64,000 nucleotides of DNA from Marinibacterium anthonyi (GTDB lineage Bacteria > Pseudomonadota > Alphaproteobacteria > Rhodobacterales > Rhodobacteraceae), in NCBI GenBank assembly GCA_003217735.2, contig CP031585.1, positions 3,087,501 through 3,151,500 on the forward strand. The letters run 5' to 3'. The position numbers and the translations under genes were made by a program. Positions 47,918 to 56,869 of the stretch are shown in pieces. The notes beneath the pieces are model-generated. The model was not told the origin of the DNA. It was given only the letters and a program-made list of their open reading frames with translations, and did not search any database. Positions within the stretch are counted from its first letter, which is position 1. Every line of letters begins with the position of its first letter.

Positions 47918-49534
47918 TCAGCCGGCATCCGCCAGGATCAGGTCGGCGGCCTTCTCGCCCACCATGATCGCCGGCGCGTTCGTGTTGCCCGACGTCAGCG
48001 TCGGGAAGATCGACGCATCGGCCACCCGCAAGCCCTGCAGCCCGTGCACCCGCAGCCGCGCATCCACCACGTCGACCCGGGCATCCGGCCCCATCCGGCA
48101 GGTGCTGACCGGGTGGAACACCGTCGAAGCGCGCGCCCGGCAATCGGCGATGATCTGGTCATCGGTCTGCACCTGCGGGCCGGGCATGATCTCGGCCTCG
48201 ACCACGCCGGCCAGCGCCGGGGCCTGCGCAAAGGCCCGCGACAGGCGCGAGGCGTCGATGATCTCCTGCACGTCCTTTTCCGTCGACAGGTAGTTGGGGT
48301 GAATCGCCACCGGTTCGAACGGATCGCGCGACCGGATTTCCAGGTGACCCCGGCTGGTGGGCCGCGTCGGCTGCGCGCCGACCAGGAAGCCCGGGAACGG
48401 ATCGGGGTTCATCAGCGGCCGCTTGCCCGGCGGCGCCTTGGTATAGCTGACGGGCGAAAAGAACATCTGGATGTTGGGTCGGTCCAGGTCGGCCCGGCTG
48501 CGCACGAAGCCCCCCGCCTGGTTCACCCCCAGCGACAGCGGCCCGCGCCGGGTCAGCACGTAGCGGATCCCGTGCCACAGCTTGCCCCACCACGGATGCA
48601 GCTGATCGTTCAGCGTCGGCACCCTGGACCGGTACAGGTAGTCGATGCCCAAATGGTCCTGCAGGTTGCGCCCCACCCCGGGCAGATCGCGGACGACGTC
48701 GATCCCCTTGGTCTGCAGCAAGGCCCCCGGCCCCACGCCCGACACCTGCAGCAGCTGCGGCGAATTCACGGCACCGGCGGCCAGGATCACCTCGCGCCGG
48801 GCGCGGGCGGTCCGGGGTGTGCCGCGCTGCGTATAGGCGATGCCGGTCGCGCGGCAGCCGTCGAAGGTGATGGCGGTGGCATGGGCGTGGGTTTCAACGC
48901 ACAGGTTCGAACGGTGGCGTGCGGGCCGCACATAGGCCCGCGCCGTCGACATGCGCATCCCGCCGTGGGCGGTGTTCTGGTAGGTGCCGACGCCTTCCTG
49001 CGTGGCGCCGTTGAAATCGGGGTTGTGGGGGAACTGCAATTCCTCGCCCGCGCGGATGAAGGTGTCGCACAGCGGATGCAGGTCGCGGTCCAGCGTGGCC
49101 ACGTTCACCGGCCCGTCCCCGCCGCGCCACTGGTCCCCGCCCCGGTCGTTGGTTTCGGACTTCTTGAAATAGGGCAGCACGTCATCCCAGCCCCAGCCGG
49201 GGTTTCCCATCGCCTTCCAGTCCTCGAAATCCTGGGCCTGGCCGCGGATGTAGACCATCGCGTTGATCGAACTCGACCCGCCCATGACCTTGCCGCGCGG
49301 CCAGTAGGACACGCGCCCGTTCAGCCCCGGATCGGGCTCTGTCAGGTACATCCAGTTGACGCTTTTGCGATAGAAGGTCTTGCCGTAGCCGATCGGCATC
49401 CAGATCCAGAAGTTCAGATCGCTGCCGCCCGCCTCAAGCAGAAGGACGGAATATTTCCCCGATGCGGTCAGCCGGTTCGCCAGCACGCAGCCGGCCGATC
49501 CCGCGCCGACGACGATGTAGTCGTATTCGGACAT
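47918..49534 (-). CDS. GMC-family FAD oxidoreductase (choline dehydrogenase-like)
   Basis: A 538-residue flavoenzyme: N-terminal FAD-binding YDYIVVGAGSAGCVLANRLT, the GMC signature region WPRGKVMGGSSSINAMVYIR, second signature ILAAGAVNSPQLLQVSGVGP, and the C-terminal active site TVFHPVSTCRMG with the catalytic histidine, followed by SGNTNAPAIMVGEKAADLIL. It oxidises an alcohol. Choline dehydrogenase and other alcohol dehydrogenases share this pattern, and no betaine genes are adjacent, so the substrate is open. It diverges from a DadA-like oxidase across 259 bases. Confidence 0.9.
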   Translation of the reverse strand: MSEYDYIVVGAGSAGCVLANRLTASGKYSVLLLEAGGSDLNFWIWMPIGYGKTFYRKSVNWMYLTEPDPGLNGRVSYWPRGKVMGGSSSINAMVYIRGQAQDFEDWKAMGNPGWGWDDVLPYFKKSETNDRGGDQWRGGDGPVNVATLDRDLHPLCDTFIRAGEELQFPHNPDFNGATQEGVGTYQNTAHGGMRMSTARAYVRPARHRSNLCVETHAHATAITFDGCRATGIAYTQRGTPRTARARREVILAAGAVNSPQLLQVSGVGPGALLQTKGIDVVRDLPGVGRNLQDHLGIDYLYRSRVPTLNDQLHPWWGKLWHGIRYVLTRRGPLSLGVNQAGGFVRSRADLDRPNIQMFFSPVSYTKAPPGKRPLMNPDPFPGFLVGAQPTRPTSRGHLEIRSRDPFEPVAIHPNYLSTEKDVQEIIDASRLSRAFAQAPALAGVVEAEIMPGPQVQTDDQIIADCRARASTVFHPVSTCRMGPDARVDVVDARLRVHGLQGLRVADASIFPTLTSGNTNAPAIMVGEKAADLILADAG

Positions 49535-49598
49535 CTTGCCTCTTGTTTTCCGCCGGATCCCCGCCCGGCTTTGTCAGTGCAAAGGCCAGATTACGCGC

Positions 49599-49648
49599 GA
49601 ATTGGTTTGCTCCGCAGATCCATTTCGAAATCCAGGGCACACCAATTC
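49599..49648. promoter_or_regulatory. Inverted repeat in GMC/DadA-like divergent promoter region
   Basis: GAATTGGT (49599-49606) and ACCAATTC (49641-49648) are perfect inverted copies 42 bp apart, about four helical turns. A small palindrome ATTTCGAAAT (49622-49631) lies between them. It is a candidate operator pair for the divergent genes in an otherwise unannotated 259-base gap. Confidence 0.4.
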
Positions 49649-49793
49649 CCCGCATCCCGCAAGGTCTGCCCGAACGTAAGGCAGTCGCGGGTCATTGCCC
49701 CGGTGGCCCGGGGGCGCGACCGGGAATGGACCTGCCATCGCGCTGAAAACGCACGTATCAAGGACCTGGGCAACGCAGGAAAGAGACGTCATC

Positions 49794-51038
49794 ATGAATG
49801 CGAAGACGGTCGTGGTCGTGGGCGGAGGCATCACCGGCGTGTCGTGCGCGGAATGGTTGCGGCGCGACGGCTGGGTGGTGACCCTGGTCGATCCAATCCG
49901 GCCCGGCGATGCGGGCCAGACCTCGTTCGGCAATGCGGGCCTGATCGCACGCACATCGGTCATCCCGGTGGCGACGCCGTCGCTGGTGCGCAAGGCGCCG
50001 TTCATGGTGCTGGACCCCGACGCGCCGCTGTATCTGCGCTGGCGCTACCTGCCGCGCCTGATGCCCTGGCTGGTGCCCTTCCTGCGCAATGCCACCCCTG
50101 ACCGGATCCGCGCCATCGCCGGATCGCTGTCGCAGATGACCTTCGATGCCACCGACCAGCACCTGACGCTGGCGAAAGGCACCCCCGCCCAGGCCTTCAT
50201 CAGCATGGGCGACTATATCAGCCTCTACCGCACCCGGTCGGATTACGAGGGCGACGCGCTGTCCGCCGAGATCCGCCAACGGTTCGACATGGATCCCGCG
50301 CCGCTGAGCCGCGCCGAACTCGTCGAACGCGATCCGAACCTGGGCCCCGACTATACCTTCGGCACGCTCTATCGCGACTTCGGCTGGATCACGTCGCCGG
50401 GCGGCTACGTCGGCGCGCTGTTCGACCATTACCAGCGCCAGGGCGGCGGGTTCCGGCAGGCCAAGGCGGTGGATCTGACGCCGGGCGATTACCCCTCGGT
50501 CACGCTGGAGGGCGGCGAGATCCTGAGGGCCGACAAGCTGGTGCTGTCGGCCGGCGCCTGGTCGCGGCCGCTGGCGAAGACCCTGGGTCTGAAGATGCTG
50601 GTCGAGGCCGAGCGCGGCTATCACGTCAGCATGGAGGCGCCCGGTTTCACCGCGCCCCATCCCTACATGGTGACGGATGCGAAATTCGTGCTGACCCCGA
50701 TGCAGGGCGCGTTGCGAGCGGCGGGCGTGGTGGAATTCGCGGGCCTCGACGGGCCGGAACGGTGCGAACCCGGCGACATGATCGCCAAGGCCGTGCGCCG
50801 GGTCTATCCCGCCCTGACCTTCGAACGCGAAACCCGCTGGATGGGTCGTCGCCCGACCACGCCCGACAGCCTGCCGGTGGTGGGGGCGGTCGCCTCGGCG
50901 CCGAACGTGCTGCACGCCTATGGCGGACAGCACGTGGGTCTGACCATAGGCCCGAAACTGGGCCGGCTGATCGCCGACCTGGCGGCGGATCGAAAGGTCA
51001 ACATGGACCTTGCGCCCTACCGGCCCGACCGGTTCTGA
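49794..51038 (+). CDS. FAD-dependent amine/D-amino-acid dehydrogenase (DadA-like)
   Basis: A 414-residue DAO-superfamily flavoprotein. N-terminal FAD motif KTVVVVGGGITGVSCAEWLR, then PGDAGQTSFGNAGLIARTSV, typical of DadA small subunits. The C-terminal FAD part has RWMGRRPTTPDSLPVVGAV and HAYGGQHVGLTIGPKLGRLI. It deaminates a D-amino acid or secondary amine at the membrane. The start at 49794 gives the FAD motif at residue 5; upstream in-frame codons are not family-like. It is convergent with the cupin gene at three bases. Confidence 0.9.
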   Translation: MNAKTVVVVGGGITGVSCAEWLRRDGWVVTLVDPIRPGDAGQTSFGNAGLIARTSVIPVATPSLVRKAPFMVLDPDAPLYLRWRYLPRLMPWLVPFLRNATPDRIRAIAGSLSQMTFDATDQHLTLAKGTPAQAFISMGDYISLYRTRSDYEGDALSAEIRQRFDMDPAPLSRAELVERDPNLGPDYTFGTLYRDFGWITSPGGYVGALFDHYQRQGGGFRQAKAVDLTPGDYPSVTLEGGEILRADKLVLSAGAWSRPLAKTLGLKMLVEAERGYHVSMEAPGFTAPHPYMVTDAKFVLTPMQGALRAAGVVEFAGLDGPERCEPGDMIAKAVRRVYPALTFERETRWMGRRPTTPDSLPVVGAVASAPNVLHAYGGQHVGLTIGPKLGRLIADLAADRKVNMDLAPYRPDRF

Positions 51039-51041
51039 CCC

Positions 51042-51407
51042 TTACGCGGCCGGCGCCGCGTCGATGATGTACAGCTTGCGGACATGTTCGTGGATGACCC
51101 ACGACCCGGTCCAGCCCTGCGGCAGCACCAGCAGGTCGCCCGGCCCCACCTCTTGCGTTCCGCTGCCATCGGCATTGGTGACCGAGGCGCGGCCCGTGAT
51201 GATGTGGCAATATTCCCCCGCCGCCGTCCGGTCGGCGGTGAATTCGCCCGGCGTGCATTCCCAGACGCCGATGCTGGTGTGGCCATCGGCGCTTTGCCAC
51301 AGCTGTTTGGCCGCTTCTTCCTGCCCCTTGGTCAGGGTGGTGGGCTTGGGGGCGAAATCGCCCAAGGGCGTGTCGGCGAGGGATGCGAAGGTCTTGAGGT
51401 CGATCAT
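51042..51407 (-). CDS. Small cupin protein (DUF861-type)
   Basis: A 121-residue single cupin: WECTPGEFTADRTAAGEYCH, IITGRASVTNADGSGTQEVG and GDLLVLPQGWTGSWVIHEHV. This matches the cupin_3 group that includes ureidoglycine aminohydrolase-like proteins. It is the last gene of the polyamine-type ABC operon, 32 bases after the second permease. Such cupins are often found beside amine catabolism genes; the reaction is unknown. Confidence 0.85.
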   Translation of the reverse strand: MIDLKTFASLADTPLGDFAPKPTTLTKGQEEAAKQLWQSADGHTSIGVWECTPGEFTADRTAAGEYCHIITGRASVTNADGSGTQEVGPGDLLVLPQGWTGSWVIHEHVRKLYIIDAAPAA

Positions 51408-51439
51408 TGGGGGTCTTTCGAAGGGGGTGTTCAGGCAGG

Positions 51440-52261
51440 TTACTTGGGCTTGCGGTCGCGCCCGATCGTCTGGGCAAGGACCATCATGAAGGTGGTGACC
51501 AAAATCATGATCGTCGAGATCGACGCAATGGTCGGATCGATCTGGTCGCGCAGCGCATTGAACATGTTGCGCGTCAGCGTCGGATTGTCCCCGCCCGAGA
51601 TGAACATGGCCACGACCACCTCGTCGAAGGACGTCAGGAACGACAGCAGCGCCGCCGTGATCACCCCGAACTTGATCTGCGGCAGGGTCACCGTGACAAA
51701 GGCCTTCCAGCGCGGCGCGCCCAGCGACCGGGCGGCGTTTTCCTGGCTCATGTCATAGCTTTGCAGGGCCGATCCGGTGACGATCACCACCAGCGGCAGC
51801 GCCAGCACCGTGTGGGCCATCACCAGGCCGGTCACCGTGTAAAGCAGCTTCAGCTTCACATAGGCATAAAACGCCCCGATGGCGACCAGCACGATCGGCA
51901 CCATCATCGGCGTCAGCAGCATCACGAAGGCCGCCCGCACGAAGCCCACGTTCGAGGCATGCAGCCCATAGGCCGCCAGCACCCCGACCGGGGTGGCGAC
52001 CAGCATGGTCAGGCAGGCCACCTTGATCGAGGTCTTGGTGGCCTGCATCCATTCGGGGCTGGAGAAGTAATGCTGATACCAGCGCGTCGACCAGGTTTCG
52101 GGCGGGAATTCCAGGTACTGGCTGTCCGAAAAGGACATCGGGATCACGATCAGCGTCGGCAGCACCAGCAGGATCATGATGATCACCGACAGGATGTAAA
52201 GCCAAAGACGCTGGCCATGGGTGATCTGGGTTTCGGTCGCGGGACGGGTGAACCAGGACAT
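51440..52261 (-). CDS. potC: Polyamine-type ABC permease (PotC-like)
   Basis: A 273-residue permease with six helices: VLPTLIVIPMSFSDSQYLEF, ALPLVVIVTGSALQSYDMSQ and the coupling loop ENAARSLGAPRWKAFVTVTL. Its ATG overlaps the last base of the PotB-like gene (TGATG). Part of the spermidine/putrescine-type importer with the PotB, PotA and PotD homologues. Confidence 0.9.
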   Translation of the reverse strand: MSWFTRPATETQITHGQRLWLYILSVIIMILLVLPTLIVIPMSFSDSQYLEFPPETWSTRWYQHYFSSPEWMQATKTSIKVACLTMLVATPVGVLAAYGLHASNVGFVRAAFVMLLTPMMVPIVLVAIGAFYAYVKLKLLYTVTGLVMAHTVLALPLVVIVTGSALQSYDMSQENAARSLGAPRWKAFVTVTLPQIKFGVITAALLSFLTSFDEVVVAMFISGGDNPTLTRNMFNALRDQIDPTIASISTIMILVTTFMMVLAQTIGRDRKPK

Positions 52262-53142
52262 CAGTGCCCTCCTCCGGCCAGGTTTTCCAGCTTCAGGAAG
52301 CGCGACGCGATCCACAGGATGATCACCGTCATCACCAGAAGCACCACGCCCAGGGCGGATGCCGCGCCCCAGTTCACGAACAGCTCGATGTTGGACACGA
52401 TCTTCATCGACACCATGATCACCTTGCCGCCGCCCAGCACCGCCGGGGTCACGAAGAACCCGAGGCACAGGATGAACACCATCAGCGCGCCGGCGCTGAG
52501 CCCCGGCATGGTCAGCGGAAAGAACACGTCCCAGAAGGCCCGGCGCGGATGCGCGCCCAGGTTGGATGCGGCCTTCATCAGGTCGCGGTCGATGGCCTTC
52601 ATCGATCCGTAGACCGGCAGGATCAGGAACGGCAGCATGATATGCACCATGCCGATCAGCGTGCCGGTCATGTTGTGCACCATCTTGATCGGCTCGTCCC
52701 ACAGCCCCAGCGAAATCGCCCAGCTGTTGATCAGCCCCTGCTTCTGCAGCAGCACCAGCCACGCATAGGTCCGCACCAGAAGCGATGTCCAGAACGGCAG
52801 CAGAACGGTGATCAGACCCAGATTGGCCAGCCGCGCGGGCAGCTGCGACAGGAAATAGGCCAGCGGATAGCCGATCAGGATGCACAGACCCGTGGTCATG
52901 AAACTGACCTGAAAGGTGGTTTCAAAGATCCGCCGATAGGATTTGCGGTCGATCATCCGCTGGTAGTTCTCCAGCGAAAAAGACCCGTCCGCCCCGATGA
53001 AGGAGACGTAGAACAGCCAGCCCACCGGGATGACGAGGATCACAAGGACCAGCAGCAGCGCCGGAGAGCTGAGACCGAAAAGCGCCAGCCGCTCCATCCT
53101 TGCGTCGCGGCGCAGGCCGGCTTCGTTGATGCGCGCCTCCAT
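52261..53142 (-). CDS. potB: Polyamine-type ABC permease (PotB-like)
   Basis: A 293-residue permease with six helices: LALFGLSSPALLLVLVILVI, LLPFWTSLLVRTYAWLVLLQ and the coupling loop KAASNLGAHPRRAFWDVFFP. The start at 53142 is one base after the ATPase stop. It pairs with the PotC-like protein. Confidence 0.9.
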   Translation of the reverse strand: MEARINEAGLRRDARMERLALFGLSSPALLLVLVILVIPVGWLFYVSFIGADGSFSLENYQRMIDRKSYRRIFETTFQVSFMTTGLCILIGYPLAYFLSQLPARLANLGLITVLLPFWTSLLVRTYAWLVLLQKQGLINSWAISLGLWDEPIKMVHNMTGTLIGMVHIMLPFLILPVYGSMKAIDRDLMKAASNLGAHPRRAFWDVFFPLTMPGLSAGALMVFILCLGFFVTPAVLGGGKVIMVSMKIVSNIELFVNWGAASALGVVLLVMTVIILWIASRFLKLENLAGGGH

Positions 53143-53143
53143 C

Positions 53144-54217
53144 TCAGGCCTCGCTTGCGTCGATCAGCACGGCGCCTTCGCGGGGAAGCCCCAGCGTGAC
53201 GGGCTGGCCGACCTTTGGCATGGCCGCCGTGTCGCCGCGCACCGCGATCCGGGTGCCGTCGGCCAGCCGGGCATGCAGCAGGTAACTGTCACCCTGATAG
53301 ACGACCTCGGTCGCGGTGGCCTGGAAGACGTTGACACCCTCGGGCGGCGTGCCGTCGACCGGAAAGATCCGTTCGGGCCGGATCATCAGCTGCAGCAGCG
53401 GTGCCGAAGGAACCGGAGCGCCCAGTTTCAGCGCGGTGCCGTTGTAGGCCACGGTGTCGCCGCTGCGCGTGACGTCCAGAAACGTCGAATCCCCGATGAA
53501 ATCCGCCACGAACCGGTTGGCGGGCCGTTCATACAGGTCCTTGGGCGTCGCCAGCTGCATGATGCGGCCATGGTTCACCACGGCGATCCGGTCCGACATG
53601 GTCAGCGCCTCGCGCTGGTCATGGGTCACGTAGACCGTCGTCATGCCCAGCTTGTCGTGCAGGTGGCGCAGTTCGATCTGCATCTGGTCGCGCAGCTTCT
53701 TGTCCAGCGCCGACAGCGGTTCGTCCATCAGCAGGATGCGCGGTTCGAACACGATGGCGCGGGCCACGGCGACCCGCTGGCGCTGCCCCCCCGACAGCTG
53801 GTCGATCCTCCGGTCGCCGAACCCGCCCAGCTGCACCGTGTCCAGCGCCCTGGCGACACGGTCGGCGATCTCGGCCCTGGGCCGTTTGCGCAGCTTCAGC
53901 GGATAGCCCACGTTGCCGGCCACGCTCATGTGCGGAAACAGCGCATAGCTTTGAAACGTCATGCCCAGGTCGCGCAGGTGCGGCGGCGTGCGGATGACCT
54001 CTTGTTCGCCGAACTGAAGGCTGCCGCAATCGGGCCGGGTAAAGCCCGCCAGCACCATCAGCAGCGTCGTCTTGCCGGACCCCGACGGGCCGAGAAGCGT
54101 CAGGAACTCTCCGCTTTTGACATCAAGTGACACGTCGTTCAGCGCATGCACGGGGCCATAGGTCTTGGTGACGTTGCGCACGGTAATCGGCAGTGCGTCT
54201 TTGCTCGGATCGCTCAA
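53144..54217 (-). CDS. potA: Polyamine-type ABC ATPase (PotA-like)
   Basis: A 357-residue ATPase: Walker [10 protein letters not shown], signature [15 protein letters not shown], Walker B ILLMDEPLSALD, switch VYVTHDQREAL, and a C-terminal TOBE domain (LLQLMIRPERIFPVDGTPPE). The TTG at 54217 is preferred as start, since it gives MSDPSKDALPITVRNVTKTY and has AAGGGGG five bases upstream. An ATG at 54271 would add 18 residues and would place an intergenic stem-loop inside the gene. The four components form a spermidine/putrescine-type importer. Confidence 0.88.
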   Translation of the reverse strand: MSDPSKDALPITVRNVTKTYGPVHALNDVSLDVKSGEFLTLLGPSGSGKTTLLMVLAGFTRPDCGSLQFGEQEVIRTPPHLRDLGMTFQSYALFPHMSVAGNVGYPLKLRKRPRAEIADRVARALDTVQLGGFGDRRIDQLSGGQRQRVAVARAIVFEPRILLMDEPLSALDKKLRDQMQIELRHLHDKLGMTTVYVTHDQREALTMSDRIAVVNHGRIMQLATPKDLYERPANRFVADFIGDSTFLDVTRSGDTVAYNGTALKLGAPVPSAPLLQLMIRPERIFPVDGTPPEGVNVFQATATEVVYQGDSYLLHARLADGTRIAVRGDTAAMPKVGQPVTLGLPREGAVLIDASEA

Positions 54218-54241
54218 TTCGGCCCCCTTGTCGTCCAGCGC

Positions 54242-54265
54242 CCGGCGGACAGCCCTGCCCGCCGG
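54242..54265 (-). terminator. Intra-operon stem-loop after potD-like gene
   Basis: Arms CCGGCGG and CCGCCGG pair perfectly around a 10-base loop, between the binding-protein stop and the preferred ATPase start. Weaker than the other post-binding-protein hairpins but in the same position. Confidence 0.45.
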
Positions 54266-54305
54266 ATCCATTTTCCCATTCTGCGCAACGCGCTGGTTCG
54301 AACGC

Positions 54306-55343
54306 TTATTCGGTCAGCATTTCCTGGTACATCTCGGCTGCGATGGTCTCCCACTCGGCGTACCATTCCAGCGAAACGGGCAGCTGCAGCGCCGCGTTCT
54401 CGGGCGAGGACGGCAGCGTGGCAGCGACCTCCGCCGAAATCTCGCCGGTGTCGTAGGCGGCCTTGTTGGTCGGGCCGTAGGTGATGTATTTGGGCAGGTC
54501 GTCCTGGTATTCCGGCTTGGAAATCTCGGCCAGGAACTTCATCGCCGTGTCCTTGTTCGGCGCCCCCTTCGGGATCGCGAAGCAATCGTAGTCCAGCAGC
54601 GCCTGGTTGAAGCTGTACGTCACCTTGGCGCCATCCTTGGCGGCATTGTCGAAGCGCCCGTTCCAGCCGGTCGACATGTCGACCTCGCCGTCCTTCATCA
54701 GCTGGGCATGCTGGGCGCCGGACGTCCAGAAGACATCGATATTGGGACGCAGTTCGCGGATCTTGTCCAGCGCGCGTTCGATCCCCTCTTCCGACCCCAG
54801 CACCTCATAGACATCCTCCGGCGCCACGCCGTCAGCCATCAGCGCCGGTTCCAGCGCGCCCGCAACCGATCCGCGATAGGCACGCTTGCCGGGGAACTTT
54901 TCGACATCCCAGAAATCCGCCCAGCTTTTCGGGCCGTCTTCGCCATAGGTATCGGTGTTCCAGGCATAAACGGTCGAAAACACGTCGCCGCCCACGCAAT
55001 AGGTGGATTTCAGCGTCGGGTAAAAGGTCGACACGTCGATGACATCGTAATCCAGCGGTTCCAGCAACCCTTCGGCCCCGGCCCGCGCGGCCGATCCCGA
55101 CCCCGATGCCACGATGTCCAGCGTCACCGCCCCGGTCTGGACCTGCAGGCGCACATCGGACATGCCGCCATAGGTTTCTTCCTTGACCGCGATGCCGGTC
55201 GCGGCGGCGGCCGGTTCGAAAAGCGCCTTGCTCTGGGCGTCCTGGTAGGACCCGCCCCACGAGGCGATCGTCACCTCGCCCTCGGCAAGCGCGGTGCTGG
55301 CAAGAAGGCTGGCCGCCAGTGTCAGTGTCACTGTCCGTTTCAT
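54306..55343 (-). CDS. potD: Polyamine-type ABC substrate-binding protein (PotD-like)
   Basis: A 345-residue periplasmic protein with signal peptide MKRTVTLTLAASLLASTALA. Family features: VTIASWGGSYQDAQSKALFE, VKEETYGGMSDVRLQVQTGA, YAWNTDTYGEDGPKSWADFW and MSTGWNGRFDNAAKDGAKVT. It belongs to the SBP_bac_8/PotD group that binds polyamines, opines or related cations. The leader contains ACCAACAGA followed by CGGAG. It is the first transport gene after the oxidase. Confidence 0.9.
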   Translation of the reverse strand: MKRTVTLTLAASLLASTALAEGEVTIASWGGSYQDAQSKALFEPAAAATGIAVKEETYGGMSDVRLQVQTGAVTLDIVASGSGSAARAGAEGLLEPLDYDVIDVSTFYPTLKSTYCVGGDVFSTVYAWNTDTYGEDGPKSWADFWDVEKFPGKRAYRGSVAGALEPALMADGVAPEDVYEVLGSEEGIERALDKIRELRPNIDVFWTSGAQHAQLMKDGEVDMSTGWNGRFDNAAKDGAKVTYSFNQALLDYDCFAIPKGAPNKDTAMKFLAEISKPEYQDDLPKYITYGPTNKAAYDTGEISAEVAATLPSSPENAALQLPVSLEWYAEWETIAAEMYQEMLTE

Positions 55344-55358
55344 GTGTCATGTCTCCGT

Positions 55359-55367
55359 TCTGTTGGT
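55359..55367 (-). promoter_or_regulatory. ACCAACAGA leader motif (potD-like)
   Basis: The 9-mer lies 16 bases before the start, followed directly by ACGGAG. Same sequence as in the ydcS-like and dppA leaders. Confidence 0.45.
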
Positions 55368-55443
55368 ATCCGCGCGGGGCGCGGATCGTGCCGATTTGTT
55401 GTGCCCCCGCCGGCTCGGCTGTCCCGGAGAGGATCCGTTCGGG

Positions 55444-56760
55444 TCAGGCCGCAGCAGCGGCCGCCCGGCATTGTCGTGCATCCAGCCAGCGGTAATAGCT
55501 GACCGCCGCTGGCAGGAACCATGGCCGCCCCGTGTAAAAGGGACGTGTCGGCGCCGGAACATCTTCAAAGGCGGTCCTGCCCTCGGCCAGGCCCAGCACC
55601 TTCTGTCCCACCCGCATGCCCAGGTAGCCGGCCATCGACACGCCGGACCCGCAATAGCCCAGGGCGTAATGGATGCCGTCATGGACGCCGGTATGGGCCA
55701 TCTCGTCGAAGGTGTATCCGACGGTGCCGCTCCAGCTGTGGCTGATCGCGCAGCCGCGCAACTCGGGGAAGATGCGGCACATGTTCTCGTAGAGCAGCGG
55801 CGCGCTGGCATCGGTGTCGGTTTCGCGCGACGACACGCGCCCGCCGAACAGGATCCGGCGGCGGTCAGGTGTGGCGCGGTAGTAATAGACCACCTTGCAG
55901 GTATCGCTGGCGATCCGGTCGGTGGGGAACAGGCGGTCGATGGTCTCTTGCGGCAGGTCTTCGGTCACGATGATGTAGCTGCCGATCGGGATCACCCGGC
56001 GCTGGACCCAGGGGACGATCCCCCCGGTATAGCCGTTGGTGGCCACGATCACGTCGCGCGCCTGCACCTTGCCCTTCTGGGTGGTGACTTCGAACCCCTG
56101 CCCTGATCGGCCGATGCCGGTCACGGCGTTGTGCCCCATCACCTGCGCGCCCGCCCCCATCGCCAGGTCCAGGAACCCGCGGTGCAGTTTCGCCGGCTGG
56201 ACCGAGCAGTGGCGCGGATAGACGATGCCGCCGAAATAGGTGTTTGTTCCCATCTCGGCATGCTGTTCGGCGCGGGGAATGACAATGCTTTCAATGCCTT
56301 CCTCGCGGTGCATCTTTTCGGCGTCGCGGGTCAGCATGTCGTAATGGCCCGGCGTATGGGCGGCATGGAACCGGCCGCAGCGGCGGAAATCGCAGTCGAT
56401 CCGGTGGCTGTCGACGAAATCGCCCAGCCAGGCCAGGGCATCGACGCCGGTCTGGCGGATCGCGCGCGCCTTCTTCTCGCCGAACTTGGCCGACAGCTTG
56501 CCCAGCGACGGCTTTATGCTGGTGCTGACCTGCCCGCCGTTGCGGGTGCTGCAGCCGAAGCCGGGCGCGCCGGCGTCCAGCACCAGCGTCGTGCGGCCCG
56601 CGCCGGCCGTCTGGATCGCGGCCGACAGCCCGGTGTAGCCCGCGCCGATCACCAGCACATCCACCTTCTGCGGCAGGGCGCCGCCGGTTTCGGGCGCCTG
56701 CCCCAGGTCGTCCAGCCAATACGATTGGTGACGGATATCTTGCGTCACGGTTTGCCCCAT
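55444..56760 (-). CDS. FAD-dependent amine oxidoreductase (OrdL/PuuB-like)
   Basis: A 438-residue DAO-superfamily flavoenzyme like gamma-glutamylputrescine oxidase. N-terminal HQSYWLDDLGQAPETGGALP, FAD motif VDVLVIGAGYTGLSAAIQTA, then GFGCSTRNGGQVSTSIKPSL and C-terminal YALGYCGSGVSMAGYLGMRV. It likely oxidises an amine brought in by the adjacent PotABCD-type importer. The ATG at 56760 is used; an in-frame ATG at 56787 adds nine residues and neither has a strong ribosome site. The gap to the binding-protein gene is 100 bases. A possible MocR site lies upstream. Confidence 0.88.
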   Translation of the reverse strand: MGQTVTQDIRHQSYWLDDLGQAPETGGALPQKVDVLVIGAGYTGLSAAIQTAGAGRTTLVLDAGAPGFGCSTRNGGQVSTSIKPSLGKLSAKFGEKKARAIRQTGVDALAWLGDFVDSHRIDCDFRRCGRFHAAHTPGHYDMLTRDAEKMHREEGIESIVIPRAEQHAEMGTNTYFGGIVYPRHCSVQPAKLHRGFLDLAMGAGAQVMGHNAVTGIGRSGQGFEVTTQKGKVQARDVIVATNGYTGGIVPWVQRRVIPIGSYIIVTEDLPQETIDRLFPTDRIASDTCKVVYYYRATPDRRRILFGGRVSSRETDTDASAPLLYENMCRIFPELRGCAISHSWSGTVGYTFDEMAHTGVHDGIHYALGYCGSGVSMAGYLGMRVGQKVLGLAEGRTAFEDVPAPTRPFYTGRPWFLPAAVSYYRWLDARQCRAAAAAA

Positions 56761-56833
56761 TCCTGAATTGCCGCTGCGCTGCGGCATGACCCTGCCGACC
56801 GCTGACGGCCCCAGTTTCGAAGGCTAGGGCAGG

Positions 56834-56846
56834 ATTGGTCCAGTTC
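56834..56846. promoter_or_regulatory. Candidate MocR site upstream of oxidase operon
   Basis: ATTGGTCCAGTTC resembles ATTGGACCAGAAC at 58369-58381, next to the MocR gene start; 10 of 13 positions agree. A CCAAT lies further on at 56853-56857. Confidence 0.3.
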
Positions 56847-56869
56847 TGATATCCAATATGACAAAACCA

